A stretch of DNA of 64,000 bases, taken from positions 1 to 64,000 of IMG/VR virus record IMGVR_UViG_3300028298_000007, one strand, 5' to 3'. Origin of the DNA: a virus. Under the pieces are notes generated by a model, which saw only the letters and a list, made by a program, of their open reading frames with translations, had not been told where the DNA came from and made no database searches. Of this stretch, positions 54,267 to 62,751 are shown piece after piece (the stretch's first letter is position 1; the number at the start of each line of letters is the position of its first letter). The position numbers and the translations under genes are program-made.

Positions 54267-55426
54267 TATAAATCTCCTTTACATTTAAACATTAAATAAT
54301 GGCTATTAGTTTCCCGTTCAGGATCGCCGCTCTCGCCTAAACATTCTATCTGGCTAAAACCGGCCTTCTCTAATAATTCTCTATGCGGACCTTCTTTACC
54401 TCCTAGGTTAGTTTCAAAATATAATATCTTGCATTTAGTCCTTAACATTTTTAAATATTCAAACCTATCTCCTTTTAAATGTCCTAATACAGCGCAGAAA
54501 AATATGATGTCAAAAGTATTATTCTTTAAACATATACCATCTTCAATATCATTAGGTAAGCAATGAATATCTGATCCTTCAGCATAAGCTAAAGCAGCGA
54601 CTAAATCTATTAATCTATGAGTATTATGATTTTGTTTTTCTATCGCTAATACGTATTTGGCGCCGCGCCTAGCCGCTTCCCGAGCCAGCATACCGCAAGA
54701 ACAGCCTAAATCGGCGACAATTAGTCCAGTAAAGTCTTCAGGAAAGAATTGTAGCCGTTTATTGCTTCTTGGCCCTTTACGTATCAATTTACCTTTGCAA
54801 TAGATATCCTGGTAACTATCCCAGTTGAAATCTATCTCTCTTTGGATGATATACTCTAAAGTAATGCCGCGTTCATTTAGATATCCTTGCATAAACGCAT
54901 CTTTATATTTTTTATTCATTTTATAAGGAAGCAAAATATATCTTACGATTTCTTCTTCCGGAAAATCAGTATAATAAAGTTTAGAGAAATCACAAAGCAT
55001 TACTCGGCCGTTATCTGCTTTTATAACATTACCATATTGTAAATCATGACTGGCAATGCTTAAACCTTTTGCATTTCTGATATTATGCATTTTGGCCATA
55101 TAAATTCCCCATTTATAAAAATCATTGGCTATGGCCGCTTCTTCTTGAAGAATAAAATCCGCGATTTCTTTGGCCGATTTATTTTGTATTTCTAATTCTA
55201 CTTTTTTATTCAAGAAGTCCTGCTGAATATGCAAAAAATCCTTGCCTTCAACCCACTCGCTTTCAATGGTAATGATTTCAGGTCCGGTTATGATATTCAA
55301 TATCTTAGGAATTTCTAAGCCTTGATCCTGTAAAAACTGTCTTATGGATATGGTATAGTCATTAATAAGAAGTTCTTTTATCTTCTTATTACCATCCCTA
55401 TATGCTTTAAAACCGTAATGTTCCAT
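54266..55426 (-). CDS. kinase-like domain fused to SAM methyltransferase
   Basis: This is a 386-residue protein. Residues 1-200 match small-molecule/Kdo kinases: EGKDFLHIQQDF, then HDLQYGNVI (HxDxxxxN catalytic loop, around residue 147) and LCDFSK (DFG-like). Residues 220-386 are a class I methyltransferase with VADLGCSCGMLAREAARRGA (motif I). It may phosphorylate then methylate a sugar, as in capping of O-antigen chains by kinase-methyltransferase proteins such as WbdD. That parallel is inferred from domain order. Confidence 0.75.
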   Translation of the reverse strand: MEHYGFKAYRDGNKKIKELLINDYTISIRQFLQDQGLEIPKILNIITGPEIITIESEWVEGKDFLHIQQDFLNKKVELEIQNKSAKEIADFILQEEAAIANDFYKWGIYMAKMHNIRNAKGLSIASHDLQYGNVIKADNGRVMLCDFSKLYYTDFPEEEIVRYILLPYKMNKKYKDAFMQGYLNERGITLEYIIQREIDFNWDSYQDIYCKGKLIRKGPRSNKRLQFFPEDFTGLIVADLGCSCGMLAREAARRGAKYVLAIEKQNHNTHRLIDLVAALAYAEGSDIHCLPNDIEDGICLKNNTFDIIFFCAVLGHLKGDRFEYLKMLRTKCKILYFETNLGGKEGPHRELLEKAGFSQIECLGESGDPERETNSHYLMFKCKGDL

Positions 55427-55969
55427 TTATTTTATGATATACCAGGTAAAATCATCTCCGGTTATAATCCTATCGTCAAACCTTTCTTTAATAATTTCGG
55501 TAAGTGGGTGGCATTGTAAATAATCATGCCCACCAAATATCCCTCCCGGCTTGACTAACGGATAATATAATTCCAAATCTCTGGTGATCCCACTCTTGCT
55601 ATGATCTCCGTCTATCCAGACAAAATCAAATCCTTCTTTAGTAAACCTATCAGAAACATCAGAACTTTTATGCTGAATAATTATTACTCTATTTTTATAC
55701 TCAGGTACCATAAGTCGTTTTATAGCATGCGATTTATTATTATCATGATATGATTGCGGTTGGCCGGCCTCATACGGCTCATCACCGGGAGGAACTTGAT
55801 CTCCTTCGCGGTGTTCCCAAGGATCGATTGTATATAGGAAACAATTAGGGAGTGCCGATAATATCGCCACAGTTAAATCGGCGCATTTAGTGCCGATTTC
55901 AATCCCCGTAACCCTTACATCCTTAAAATGACGCTTGAATAAATCTTGGACTACTGCTGATTGCATCAT
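55427..55969 (-). CDS. class I SAM methyltransferase (Methyltransf_24-like)
   Basis: A 180-residue protein with VTGIEIGTKCADLTVAIL (motif I), YTIDPWEH (motif II) and FDFVWIDGDHSKSGITRDLELYYPLVKPGGIFGGHDY, the pattern of sugar O-methyltransferases such as those for macrolides and glycolipids. The HD pairs bind metal. Probably methylates a glycan made by the cluster. Confidence 0.8.
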   Translation of the reverse strand: MMQSAVVQDLFKRHFKDVRVTGIEIGTKCADLTVAILSALPNCFLYTIDPWEHREGDQVPPGDEPYEAGQPQSYHDNNKSHAIKRLMVPEYKNRVIIIQHKSSDVSDRFTKEGFDFVWIDGDHSKSGITRDLELYYPLVKPGGIFGGHDYLQCHPLTEIIKERFDDRIITGDDFTWYIIK

Positions 55970-56517
55970 AGTAAACCTCTGTTTTTATTTAGCCATTCAG
56001 CTAAATATACCTCATTTTCTATATGGACATGATTATCACTTAAACTCATATTCAAAAATCCTTCACTATCGGCGTATTTATCGTAAACATCTATGAAAAC
56101 AAACTCGGATTCACTTAATTTCTTATTCATATATTTGACATAATCCAACCGTTCGATATCCGATCCTAAGAATGGAAATCCAGCGTTTTCAGAAGCTAAT
56201 GAGCGTCGCGGAGGCGGTACTACATTATAAATCAGGATATTCTTATTTACCGCAGCATTTAACCTTATCGTATCTAAATAATTCTTTACCAATATATCTA
56301 TTGTGTTCTGCCAGGGCTGGTATTTATGAACATGGCACCTGCAATCAATCTCACCCCAACAAAAAACAATACCAGCATCGATTGGTATATCTTTAACCAA
56401 TATCGGTTTAGATAACCCTAAACTATGCATTGTCATAGGCCCGCAGGTCCTAGTGATAACTCCGGGTATTTTAAGCCATGCATGCCAGCAATGACTGTCG
56501 CCTATGGTATATATCAT
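55966..56517 (-). CDS. SGNH/GDSL-like hydrolase
   Basis: A 183-residue protein with YTIGDSHCW (Gly-Asp-Ser-His, block I), FCWGEIDCR (block III region) and SDNHVHIEN near the end holding Asp and His of the triad. SGNH enzymes add or remove acyl groups on sugars. Here it may edit the glycan. It overlaps its neighbours by four bases. Confidence 0.7.
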   Translation of the reverse strand: MIYTIGDSHCWHAWLKIPGVITRTCGPMTMHSLGLSKPILVKDIPIDAGIVFCWGEIDCRCHVHKYQPWQNTIDILVKNYLDTIRLNAAVNKNILIYNVVPPPRRSLASENAGFPFLGSDIERLDYVKYMNKKLSESEFVFIDVYDKYADSEGFLNMSLSDNHVHIENEVYLAEWLNKNRGLL

Positions 56518-57482
56518 TTTGGCCTTTTTATAAAACCTTTTTCATAAACATCTGAACTAATTTCTGGTATCATATTATTGAATTTTTCCATAAAAGATTT
56601 AACTAAATTATAATTATATTCTATCTTATCAATAACATCTTTACTGTTTTTATGTATATCAAGTTCTGAAGCGATCCGGCCTTCCTGCCACCAGCGACAA
56701 TGCCAACCGTAAAGTTGCTGACCTATACTATTAAATATTGTATCTCCAGTGGGACCTATCCGCAATAAAGTTTCAGCCCAAATAGAATCGCATACCCATA
56801 GATACCTATCTAGACCTAAAATTCTATCCTTAGGAACATGTTTACAGATAGACCTATTATGACAGATCATCGGATGCGTGGCTTCTCCTTTAAACGGGTC
56901 TTCTGTCTGGAAATTGACTAAATCAAAAAAAACTTCCGAATATTGATATCCAGAAAAGTTTATAGAATCAAAAGCGGCGCACATCGACCTATCCCAAATT
57001 CCTTTATCATTACCGAAAGGCATATCTTGAACCTTAGCAAAGCTGAATGGAAATTCACCGGAAATAAATATACCGGATTCGGATATCTTAAAATAAATAT
57101 CTAAATTCGCAAAAACAAACTGATCTGCCTGCAGCAAACAAACAGATTTATACTTACCTTCTTTTAATAATTTTCGCGCCAATAAAGAAACAGGAAACCA
57201 TGGATCAAGCATAGGATATGCTTGATTACTTCTTTTATCTACAAAACTATTTTTATATTCAGATATTAACGTATCTAATCTATACCAATTTACATTGAAT
57301 GGAAATGCTTCTGTGATTCTTTCTCTATGTCTAGGATCCCATAGATCATCATGGACTATCTCCCAATCGGCATTAGTTTTGAAATAATTCTGTGCGTTCA
57401 TAGTTGAAATTAATCCAAAACTATAAGCGTTAGAAGAACCAACTATAAATGCGTAATCGCTTTTAGGTTTCATTCTTTCCAA
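56514..57482 (-). CDS. glycosyltransferase-like protein
   Basis: A 322-residue protein with a GT-A-like start and YKSVCLLQADQFVFANLDIYF, where Gln-Ala-Asp replaces the DxD motif. The middle has many aromatic residues (YGWHCRWWQEG). It could be an active GT with a variant metal site or an accessory. No close family is recognised. Confidence 0.55.
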   Translation of the reverse strand: MERMKPKSDYAFIVGSSNAYSFGLISTMNAQNYFKTNADWEIVHDDLWDPRHRERITEAFPFNVNWYRLDTLISEYKNSFVDKRSNQAYPMLDPWFPVSLLARKLLKEGKYKSVCLLQADQFVFANLDIYFKISESGIFISGEFPFSFAKVQDMPFGNDKGIWDRSMCAAFDSINFSGYQYSEVFFDLVNFQTEDPFKGEATHPMICHNRSICKHVPKDRILGLDRYLWVCDSIWAETLLRIGPTGDTIFNSIGQQLYGWHCRWWQEGRIASELDIHKNSKDVIDKIEYNYNLVKSFMEKFNNMIPEISSDVYEKGFIKRPK

Positions 57483-58147
57483 TACCTCTTTTCCGAATCA
57501 TAACCGTCCATCTTACGCAAAATCGCTAATCCATAAGCGGAAGACCATATCCTGCACCACTCGAAATTATAATGATTATTCAAAAAAGGAATTATTTTAT
57601 GGAATGCTTCCTCTGAAGGCCCATAAACATCATGCATAATAAAATATCCCTGGCCGTTGCCTTTAATCCTAGGATATAAGACCTCGAGCTCATGCATAAC
57701 GTGTTTGGTATCGTGGGCGCCGTCTTGGAAGATCAAATCAAATTCGATATCCTTAAATGTTTCAGCCGTAAGATTAATCGAATCCATATTGATTATTGTC
57801 GCCGGCAGGCCATCTAATCTTTTTTTAGCTAAATCAGTCTGCACTATATCAATCCCATAATACTGGCCGTTATCTATCTGATATCTTACGCCGTTATCCT
57901 TGACCGCATTAGCTAGATACCATGCGGTATAGCACTCAGCATGGCCTATTTCCAAAATCTTATGCGCTTCTATTGCCCTAGCAAGAAAATAAAGCATAGG
58001 GCCGAAGAAAGTTATCGTAGAATTGATATTAATAAAATGCGCTGAATGGATCAACTCCATAATCGGTGCTGGATGTTGCGTAAAATATTCAACATCTTTT
58101 GGGTGTTCGATATAGCGGTTAAAATAGGTAACTAATTTCTTATCCAT
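57470..58147 (-). CDS. class I SAM methyltransferase (Methyltransf_24-like)
   Basis: A 225-residue protein with AHKILEIGHAECYTAWYLA (motif I) and IEFDLIFQDGAHDTKHVMHELEVLYPRIKGNG, then YFIMHDVYG, matching the sugar O-methyltransferase pattern of its neighbour. It likely acts on the same glycan. It overlaps the upstream small gene by 8 bases. Confidence 0.75.
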   Translation of the reverse strand: MDKKLVTYFNRYIEHPKDVEYFTQHPAPIMELIHSAHFININSTITFFGPMLYFLARAIEAHKILEIGHAECYTAWYLANAVKDNGVRYQIDNGQYYGIDIVQTDLAKKRLDGLPATIINMDSINLTAETFKDIEFDLIFQDGAHDTKHVMHELEVLYPRIKGNGQGYFIMHDVYGPSEEAFHKIIPFLNNHYNFEWCRIWSSAYGLAILRKMDGYDSEKRYWKE

Positions 58148-58298
58148 TGAATTCCATTCTTTCTTGTATTGTAGGCAGTCTTTCCCGGTCGCATTTCTTA
58201 TGGCACTCTTGGTTTATACATACCATAACGCTGTATCTAGACATATTATGTGTCCTTTGTTCAACTTTTATTTTCTGTTTAGGACAATCGTCTTCCAT
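58140..58298 (-). CDS. small Cys-containing protein
   Basis: A 52-residue basic protein with CPKQ, VCINQECHKKCDR, a possible zinc site. Its start overlaps the previous TAA (TAATG), and its stop overlaps the methyltransferase start, so it is embedded in the operon. Confidence 0.5.
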   Translation of the reverse strand: MEDDCPKQKIKVEQRTHNMSRYSVMVCINQECHKKCDRERLPTIQERMEFNG

Positions 58299-58626
58299 TA
58301 GAAATATCCGCTTCCATTAGTAGAATTATCTGTATAATTCTGACTTGTGTAAGTCCAGCCATTCCCATAAGTTCTTATTACTATATGAAATATAGAGGCC
58401 TCTAGCGGACTTAACAATGCTTTCAAATGATTATCGTATTCATCTTTATCATTTACCAATATATCGCAAGCGGCATTTATTAACTTCATCAATTCCTGAT
58501 TCCGCCTCTGTCAGGATGATGGATTAACGCTAATTCTCTGCGCTTCTTATTGACATCTTGTTTGCTGCAAAAATTAGGTAATCCAAGTTTTTCATATAAA
58601 TTTACGTTAGGAAATCTTTTTGGCAA
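58298..58626 (-). pseudogene. DnaJ J-domain protein split by a frameshift
   Basis: Two overlapping frames together make a J domain. The first (58489-58626, TTG start) reads LYEKLGLPNF...RRELALIHHPDRGG with the catalytic HPD. The second (58298-58492) continues ELMKLINAACDILVNDKDEYDNHL, the usual helix IV. One missing A after GGCGGA would restore the frame. It is either a decayed gene, a sequencing error or a site of -1 shifting. J proteins stimulate DnaK-type Hsp70s. Confidence 0.65.
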
Positions 58627-60352
58627 CGCCTATTCCCTTTCCGTCATGATTTTCCATAAATGTAAAATTAGCGGCATTGATCTTCTTGAATTCGTCCCAG
58701 ACATCCTGCAGGGAACAACCGTCAGGGGTCAAATCATCGAAAACAATAAAACCGCCGATATCTAATATATTTACCGCATTAGCAAGATCCTGCCTGGCAT
58801 AGTCTTTATCGTGGTTTCCGTCAACTAAAATGTAATCAAACTTATAATCCGGAAATTTCTGGGCGTAGGCCGGTATCTGCGCTAAGGAATCTCCTACCAA
58901 GAATTGAACTTTATCCACCGGAAGATTTAAATATTTAAGATTATTGAACACTACCTCAGGTGTGGCCGGAGCCTCGGTAAAGGTATCGCAAAGAACTATA
59001 CGCTCAATGATATTTGTATCTATAAAAGCGGATAGCAACTGGCAAATCGATATCCCTGTTCGGCAGCCGATTTCCAAAATTCTCTTTGGCTCAATAACTG
59101 AACCTAAGAACCAAGCAAAGTGATAAGTATCCATAAATTTATCTTTATTTTTATTGTAATGCCAAAGATAGGCCTCAAGATACTTATCTTCTGGATTTAT
59201 CTGTTTTAATATACGCATAGTATTAAATATCGCGGAGTCAGTCTGGGGTTGATGATAAAAATCACCCAATTCTTCAGGTATATTCGCAGTCCCTTTCAAT
59301 TCATCTTTCTTTGGTGTTACTTCCTTATTTAAATTTAGAATAAAAGGCCCGCCGGTTTTATTTTTATCTTCCATTTTATCTTCTCCTTTTAAGTTAAGTA
59401 TAACTGGTTTTTCATTTTCATATCTTAATACTCCGCCTAAATAATAAATTTCAACAGCCCTGGCAATATCTTCGGGCCGAATTAACTCCATACACATCGG
59501 AGTTTTATTCTCGGCCTTAAAAGTGCATTCCTCTATCCTCGACCTCCAGCACCCGTCATATACAGCGCATTTAAGCGCGCCATTAGTATAGAGGAAGCGG
59601 TGATCCGGATTTAACTGCCATCTTACGCCTTCCCGAGCTCCCGAAACAACGACGCAGGGCTTGGATAACGCGGCCATGATAACCATCTGCATGGATACCG
59701 GGCATATGGCGCCCTCGGCATATTTCGACAACAAGAAAAGCTGCCTGAGGTTAGTTTTACCTCTTAAATCGATTACGCCGTCCAATAGCGGGTGGGTATG
59801 AGCTGAATGGCCTACCTGAACGAATTTAATCTTGTCTTTAAGCAAATCCACAACCTGCTGATAATACGGATAGTATTTTAAAGTATAATCATTCTTTACG
59901 CCGGCATTTATTATCCAGTATTTGCCCTCTACCTGTCTAGGCAGCGACAGTTCTTCTTTAGAGAAGAAGATATCCGGTTTCATCCCGGTGCGAGGTATAT
60001 CGATACCTAACTTCTGCGCTAAGAACATCCTATGCCCATCAGCGAAAGGCAGGCCCGACATACCAGAGATATGGATCAAAGGATAGTGCGAAATTATATA
60101 TTTAGTGTCCCCGACTAAAACAGGAGGCAAGCTTTCGTTCTTCTTCAGGTCCTCAATCGCTTTATTCGCGGCCGCAGGATCAGGAACATCGATATGCGTG
60201 ATATAAGGGCTATTCTGGTAAATCTCATTGCAGGGAGTCCTGACATCGGTAATGTATTTACCCGGATGAGCCTTATGTAAAGAGCGCAGCGCAATTGACA
60301 TTATCAGTATATCCCCGGGACTTAAATCATTAACTAAGACGATTTTTTCCAT
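58607..60352 (-). CDS. GT9-like glycosyltransferase fused to SAM methyltransferase
   Basis: This is a 581-residue protein. Residues 1-300 are GT9-like (MEKIVLVNDLSPGDILIMSIALRSLHKAHPGK, then YAEGAICPVSMQMVIMAALSKPCVVVSG at the donor site). A charged linker (about 310-370) leads to a Methyltransf_24 domain: PKRILEIGCRTGISICQLLSAF and FDYILVDGNHDKDYARQDLANAVNILDIGGFIVFDD. One polypeptide could add and methylate a sugar. Confidence 0.75.
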   Translation of the reverse strand: MEKIVLVNDLSPGDILIMSIALRSLHKAHPGKYITDVRTPCNEIYQNSPYITHIDVPDPAAANKAIEDLKKNESLPPVLVGDTKYIISHYPLIHISGMSGLPFADGHRMFLAQKLGIDIPRTGMKPDIFFSKEELSLPRQVEGKYWIINAGVKNDYTLKYYPYYQQVVDLLKDKIKFVQVGHSAHTHPLLDGVIDLRGKTNLRQLFLLSKYAEGAICPVSMQMVIMAALSKPCVVVSGAREGVRWQLNPDHRFLYTNGALKCAVYDGCWRSRIEECTFKAENKTPMCMELIRPEDIARAVEIYYLGGVLRYENEKPVILNLKGEDKMEDKNKTGGPFILNLNKEVTPKKDELKGTANIPEELGDFYHQPQTDSAIFNTMRILKQINPEDKYLEAYLWHYNKNKDKFMDTYHFAWFLGSVIEPKRILEIGCRTGISICQLLSAFIDTNIIERIVLCDTFTEAPATPEVVFNNLKYLNLPVDKVQFLVGDSLAQIPAYAQKFPDYKFDYILVDGNHDKDYARQDLANAVNILDIGGFIVFDDLTPDGCSLQDVWDEFKKINAANFTFMENHDGKGIGVAKKIS

Positions 60353-60588
60353 TACTTGTCTCCTTTTCTGAATACGCAGTATTCAATTGTTTTTGGCAGT
60401 ATGATAAAATTCTTCTTTACGCCTTTAGCCTTTAATTGCCCGATGATATTATTGATTACCTGCAGATCATCATTAGAACTTACTTTAAAAATGATAAAAT
60501 CATTAGTGTTTATCTGTTCGATTTCTATCCCGGTTACGTAGGCAATTGTGCCTTCCAGTTTTTCTATTTTTAACTTTTCTTTTCCCAT
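60352..60588 (-). CDS. hypothetical protein
   Basis: A 78-residue alpha/beta protein (EIEQINTNDFIIFKVSSNDDLQVINNIIGQLKAKGV) of the size of small phage regulators. The start at 60588 (GGACGG upstream) shares its base with the previous stop. No function known. Confidence 0.5.
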   Translation of the reverse strand: MGKEKLKIEKLEGTIAYVTGIEIEQINTNDFIIFKVSSNDDLQVINNIIGQLKAKGVKKNFIILPKTIEYCVFRKGDK

Positions 60589-61130
60589 TATGCACCGTCC
60601 TTCTGGAATATTATTGAGTGTATGTCTTCTCTTGGCGGACATTCCGACATTGAATTTACCAATAGTGAGAAACCATAAAACTTAAATAGCGCTTCCAATA
60701 ACTCAACGCTGTAGTAATGCAGGTGCTCTCCGGGCTTAAAATGCTTCCACTTATCCCAAAATACGCCGATAGGTTTTATCGGCATGGCTATGGCCACAAA
60801 ATCGGTATTCTGCAATAAAGGCGCTAAGTCCGTAAAATCAGGAATATGCTCCAAGACATCCCAAAGAGTAATCAGGTCATACTGCTTATGGCGGATTCCT
60901 GTCTGCGGCACCGGCATAATATCGAAGGTGTCCATATTCTCGTCTTTAATATAGGAAGGCTTGAACGCGGAAAACCAACCCACTCCGCAGCCGTAGTCCA
61001 GGACTACCGGCCACTTATTATTAAAATGCAGAGCGGAAACAAAATCCCAGCGAATATCATTGATTTGTTTGGCGGTATGGGTGTGGATCCTTAAAAGATT
61101 GAAGTAATAATTGACATCATATTTTATCAT
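60588..61130 (-). CDS. class I SAM methyltransferase (Methyltransf_11/23-like)
   Basis: A 180-residue protein with PVVLDYGCGVGWFSAF (motif I) and YDLITLWDVLEHIPDF (motif post-II/III), as in UbiE/COQ5-like enzymes acting on small molecules or sugars. It is the first methyltransferase in the glycan operon. Confidence 0.75.
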   Translation of the reverse strand: MIKYDVNYYFNLLRIHTHTAKQINDIRWDFVSALHFNNKWPVVLDYGCGVGWFSAFKPSYIKDENMDTFDIMPVPQTGIRHKQYDLITLWDVLEHIPDFTDLAPLLQNTDFVAIAMPIKPIGVFWDKWKHFKPGEHLHYYSVELLEALFKFYGFSLLVNSMSECPPREDIHSIIFQKDGA

Positions 61131-61139
61131 TCTTACCCC

Positions 61140-61559
61140 TTAAAGCGATCTTATAGAACCGTCGCTTAATTTATAGGTCCCAGAAGCATGGGTCTTGGTG
61201 ATTGAATTATTTATTTTAACATCTTTTATCTCAGGAAGTTCTAATCCCGGGATACTAACAACATATTCCTCATACCAGGGTGAGGTATTAATGGCCTGGT
61301 TAATCGATTTAGCTATGGTAATGACACTTATCGACCTGGCATTGGCATCCAATGACTGGCGTTCCAATATCCTGTCCAGCCGGCCATCCTTTAAATCGAA
61401 TAAGTCGTGCTTATAAATCTTGATCCTGTTTTGGATAGTGTTCTTATCTTTCTCCAATTCCTCTATCTTCTCGAAGGTCAGGCGCACTGCTTCCTTGATA
61501 GCAGCCACCTGTTTAGCCTTGATCTCGAGTTTTAAAGCGTCCAACTTTTTATCTTCCAT
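61140..61559 (-). CDS. hypothetical coiled-coil protein
   Basis: A 139-residue protein. Residues 1-75 are amphipathic coiled coil, and the end (ITKTHASGTYKLSDGSIRSL) is a beta hairpin. It may be a structural or chaperone protein; no family recognised. Confidence 0.55.
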   Translation of the reverse strand: MEDKKLDALKLEIKAKQVAAIKEAVRLTFEKIEELEKDKNTIQNRIKIYKHDLFDLKDGRLDRILERQSLDANARSISVITIAKSINQAINTSPWYEEYVVSIPGLELPEIKDVKINNSITKTHASGTYKLSDGSIRSL

Positions 61560-61572
61560 TAATGCTCCTTTC

Positions 61573-61776
61573 TTAAACAGGGATAAAATAAATTTTATAC
61601 TTCTGCGATAGTTTTAAGAAATATTTATCGGCGTCCTGGGGGTCTTTAAAAGTAAGGATGAGTTGCAGGTTTAGCTTACTGTTATCTACGATAACGCCCT
61701 CAAAGGTAACTTCGCCGGTAGCGTAATCCTTCTTTGATAAAATAAATACAGGCTCTTTTAATTCGAGTTGTTCCAT
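61573..61776 (-). CDS. hypothetical protein
   Basis: A 67-residue beta-rich protein (EPVFILSKKDYATGEVTFEGVIVDNSKLNLQLILTF). Preceded by AAGGAGG. Function unknown. Confidence 0.55.
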   Translation of the reverse strand: MEQLELKEPVFILSKKDYATGEVTFEGVIVDNSKLNLQLILTFKDPQDADKYFLKLSQKYKIYFIPV

Positions 61777-61789
61777 TTAGGCCGCCTCC

Positions 61790-62137
61790 TTAAGCGCTTC
61801 TTATCACAGCCAAGATGTCCTCATCCTTAATCAAGAACAATTGCCTGTCCTTTTGGCCGGGTATTTTAGATACCTCTATTATTTCGGTGTAAGAATATTT
61901 GGAAAACAGCACAATATCGCCGCTGGTTATCTTAAATTTGATATCACTATCGCCAGCCACCGCGATGACCCGGCCCTTGGTCGGCGCCTTAGGCTTAGTC
62001 TGGCCGGGTAAACTTACCGCGCTGTCATCCCCCGGGATAATTATGCCTCCTGGAGTCTTTTGTTCCTTAGTCTTGGTGTCTTCAGGCTCAACCAGCACCC
62101 TCTTATTTAACGGATCCACTATATTCATCCTTTTCAA
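61790..62137 (-). CDS. groES: GroES-like co-chaperonin
   Basis: A 115-residue protein with NKRVLVEPEDTKTKEQKTPGGIIIPGD (mobile loop), KGRVIAVAGDSD, ITSGDIVLFSKYSYTEI and LIKDEDILAVI, matching Cpn10 throughout. It is about 18 residues longer than GroES, with extra residues in the roof-loop region (AVSLPGQTKPKAP). Phages use such proteins (as T4 gp31) to fit capsid or tail proteins into GroEL. TTG at 62137 or ATG at 62128 may be the start. Confidence 0.88.
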   Translation of the reverse strand: MKRMNIVDPLNKRVLVEPEDTKTKEQKTPGGIIIPGDDSAVSLPGQTKPKAPTKGRVIAVAGDSDIKFKITSGDIVLFSKYSYTEIIEVSKIPGQKDRQLFLIKDEDILAVIRSA

Positions 62138-62751
62138 ATTCCATTAGATTCGACAGGCGTATTTTCAGCCTGATTTTTCTTCTTTCTGCCACCTCTTGCA
62201 CCGTAATATCTCGCTGAATAGCAGGTAAGAATTTTCATAATATCCTCTGCTAATTCTTCTTCGTATTTCTTTTCTTTGGTTTCCATTATCTCAACTTCAA
62301 TTTCAAGATTTGTAAAAATTGCATCAAGATATTCATATCCAAATCGGGCAAGTCTATCTTTGTATTCAATCAGCACCCGTTCAACTTTACCCTCAAAGCA
62401 CATCTTGATTAACTTGTGTATGCCATTTCGTTTTTCGTTTATTCCGCTGGCAATCTCGTCAATCAAAACATACTTGTAGCCTTTGGCTTCTGCGTGTTTC
62501 CGTAACCTGTCTTTCTGCCGTTCAAGATTCTCTTTCTGTTTTGCCGTTGAACATCTTGCGTAAATCACAGTCAACTTTTCTTGCTTCTCTTTCTCGACTC
62601 CCATATAAGCGTCTAAGTCTTCCTGACGGAAACGCCGATGCTCACCAGTAGTCTTGAAAGACTTTATCTTTCCGTTGTTGGCAAGCGTCTTGAGAGTGTT
62701 TATTGACACCCCAAGATAACCGCTTGCTTCTGTAATTTTATAGATTTTCAT
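62134..62751 (-). CDS. IS607-family serine recombinase (TnpA-like)
   Basis: A 205-residue protein. It has an N-terminal MerR-like HTH (YKITEASGYLGVSINTLKTLANNGKI), then a serine-resolvase domain with VIYARCSTAKQKENLERQ (catalytic Ser), LIDEIASGINEKRNGIHKLIKMC and VLIEYKDRLARFGYEYL. This is the IS607 transposase layout. No TnpB is nearby, so it is an orphan or a domesticated recombinase. It overlaps both GroES and the PP-loop gene. Confidence 0.85.
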   Translation of the reverse strand: MKIYKITEASGYLGVSINTLKTLANNGKIKSFKTTGEHRRFRQEDLDAYMGVEKEKQEKLTVIYARCSTAKQKENLERQKDRLRKHAEAKGYKYVLIDEIASGINEKRNGIHKLIKMCFEGKVERVLIEYKDRLARFGYEYLDAIFTNLEIEVEIMETKEKKYEEELAEDIMKILTCYSARYYGARGGRKKKNQAENTPVESNGI

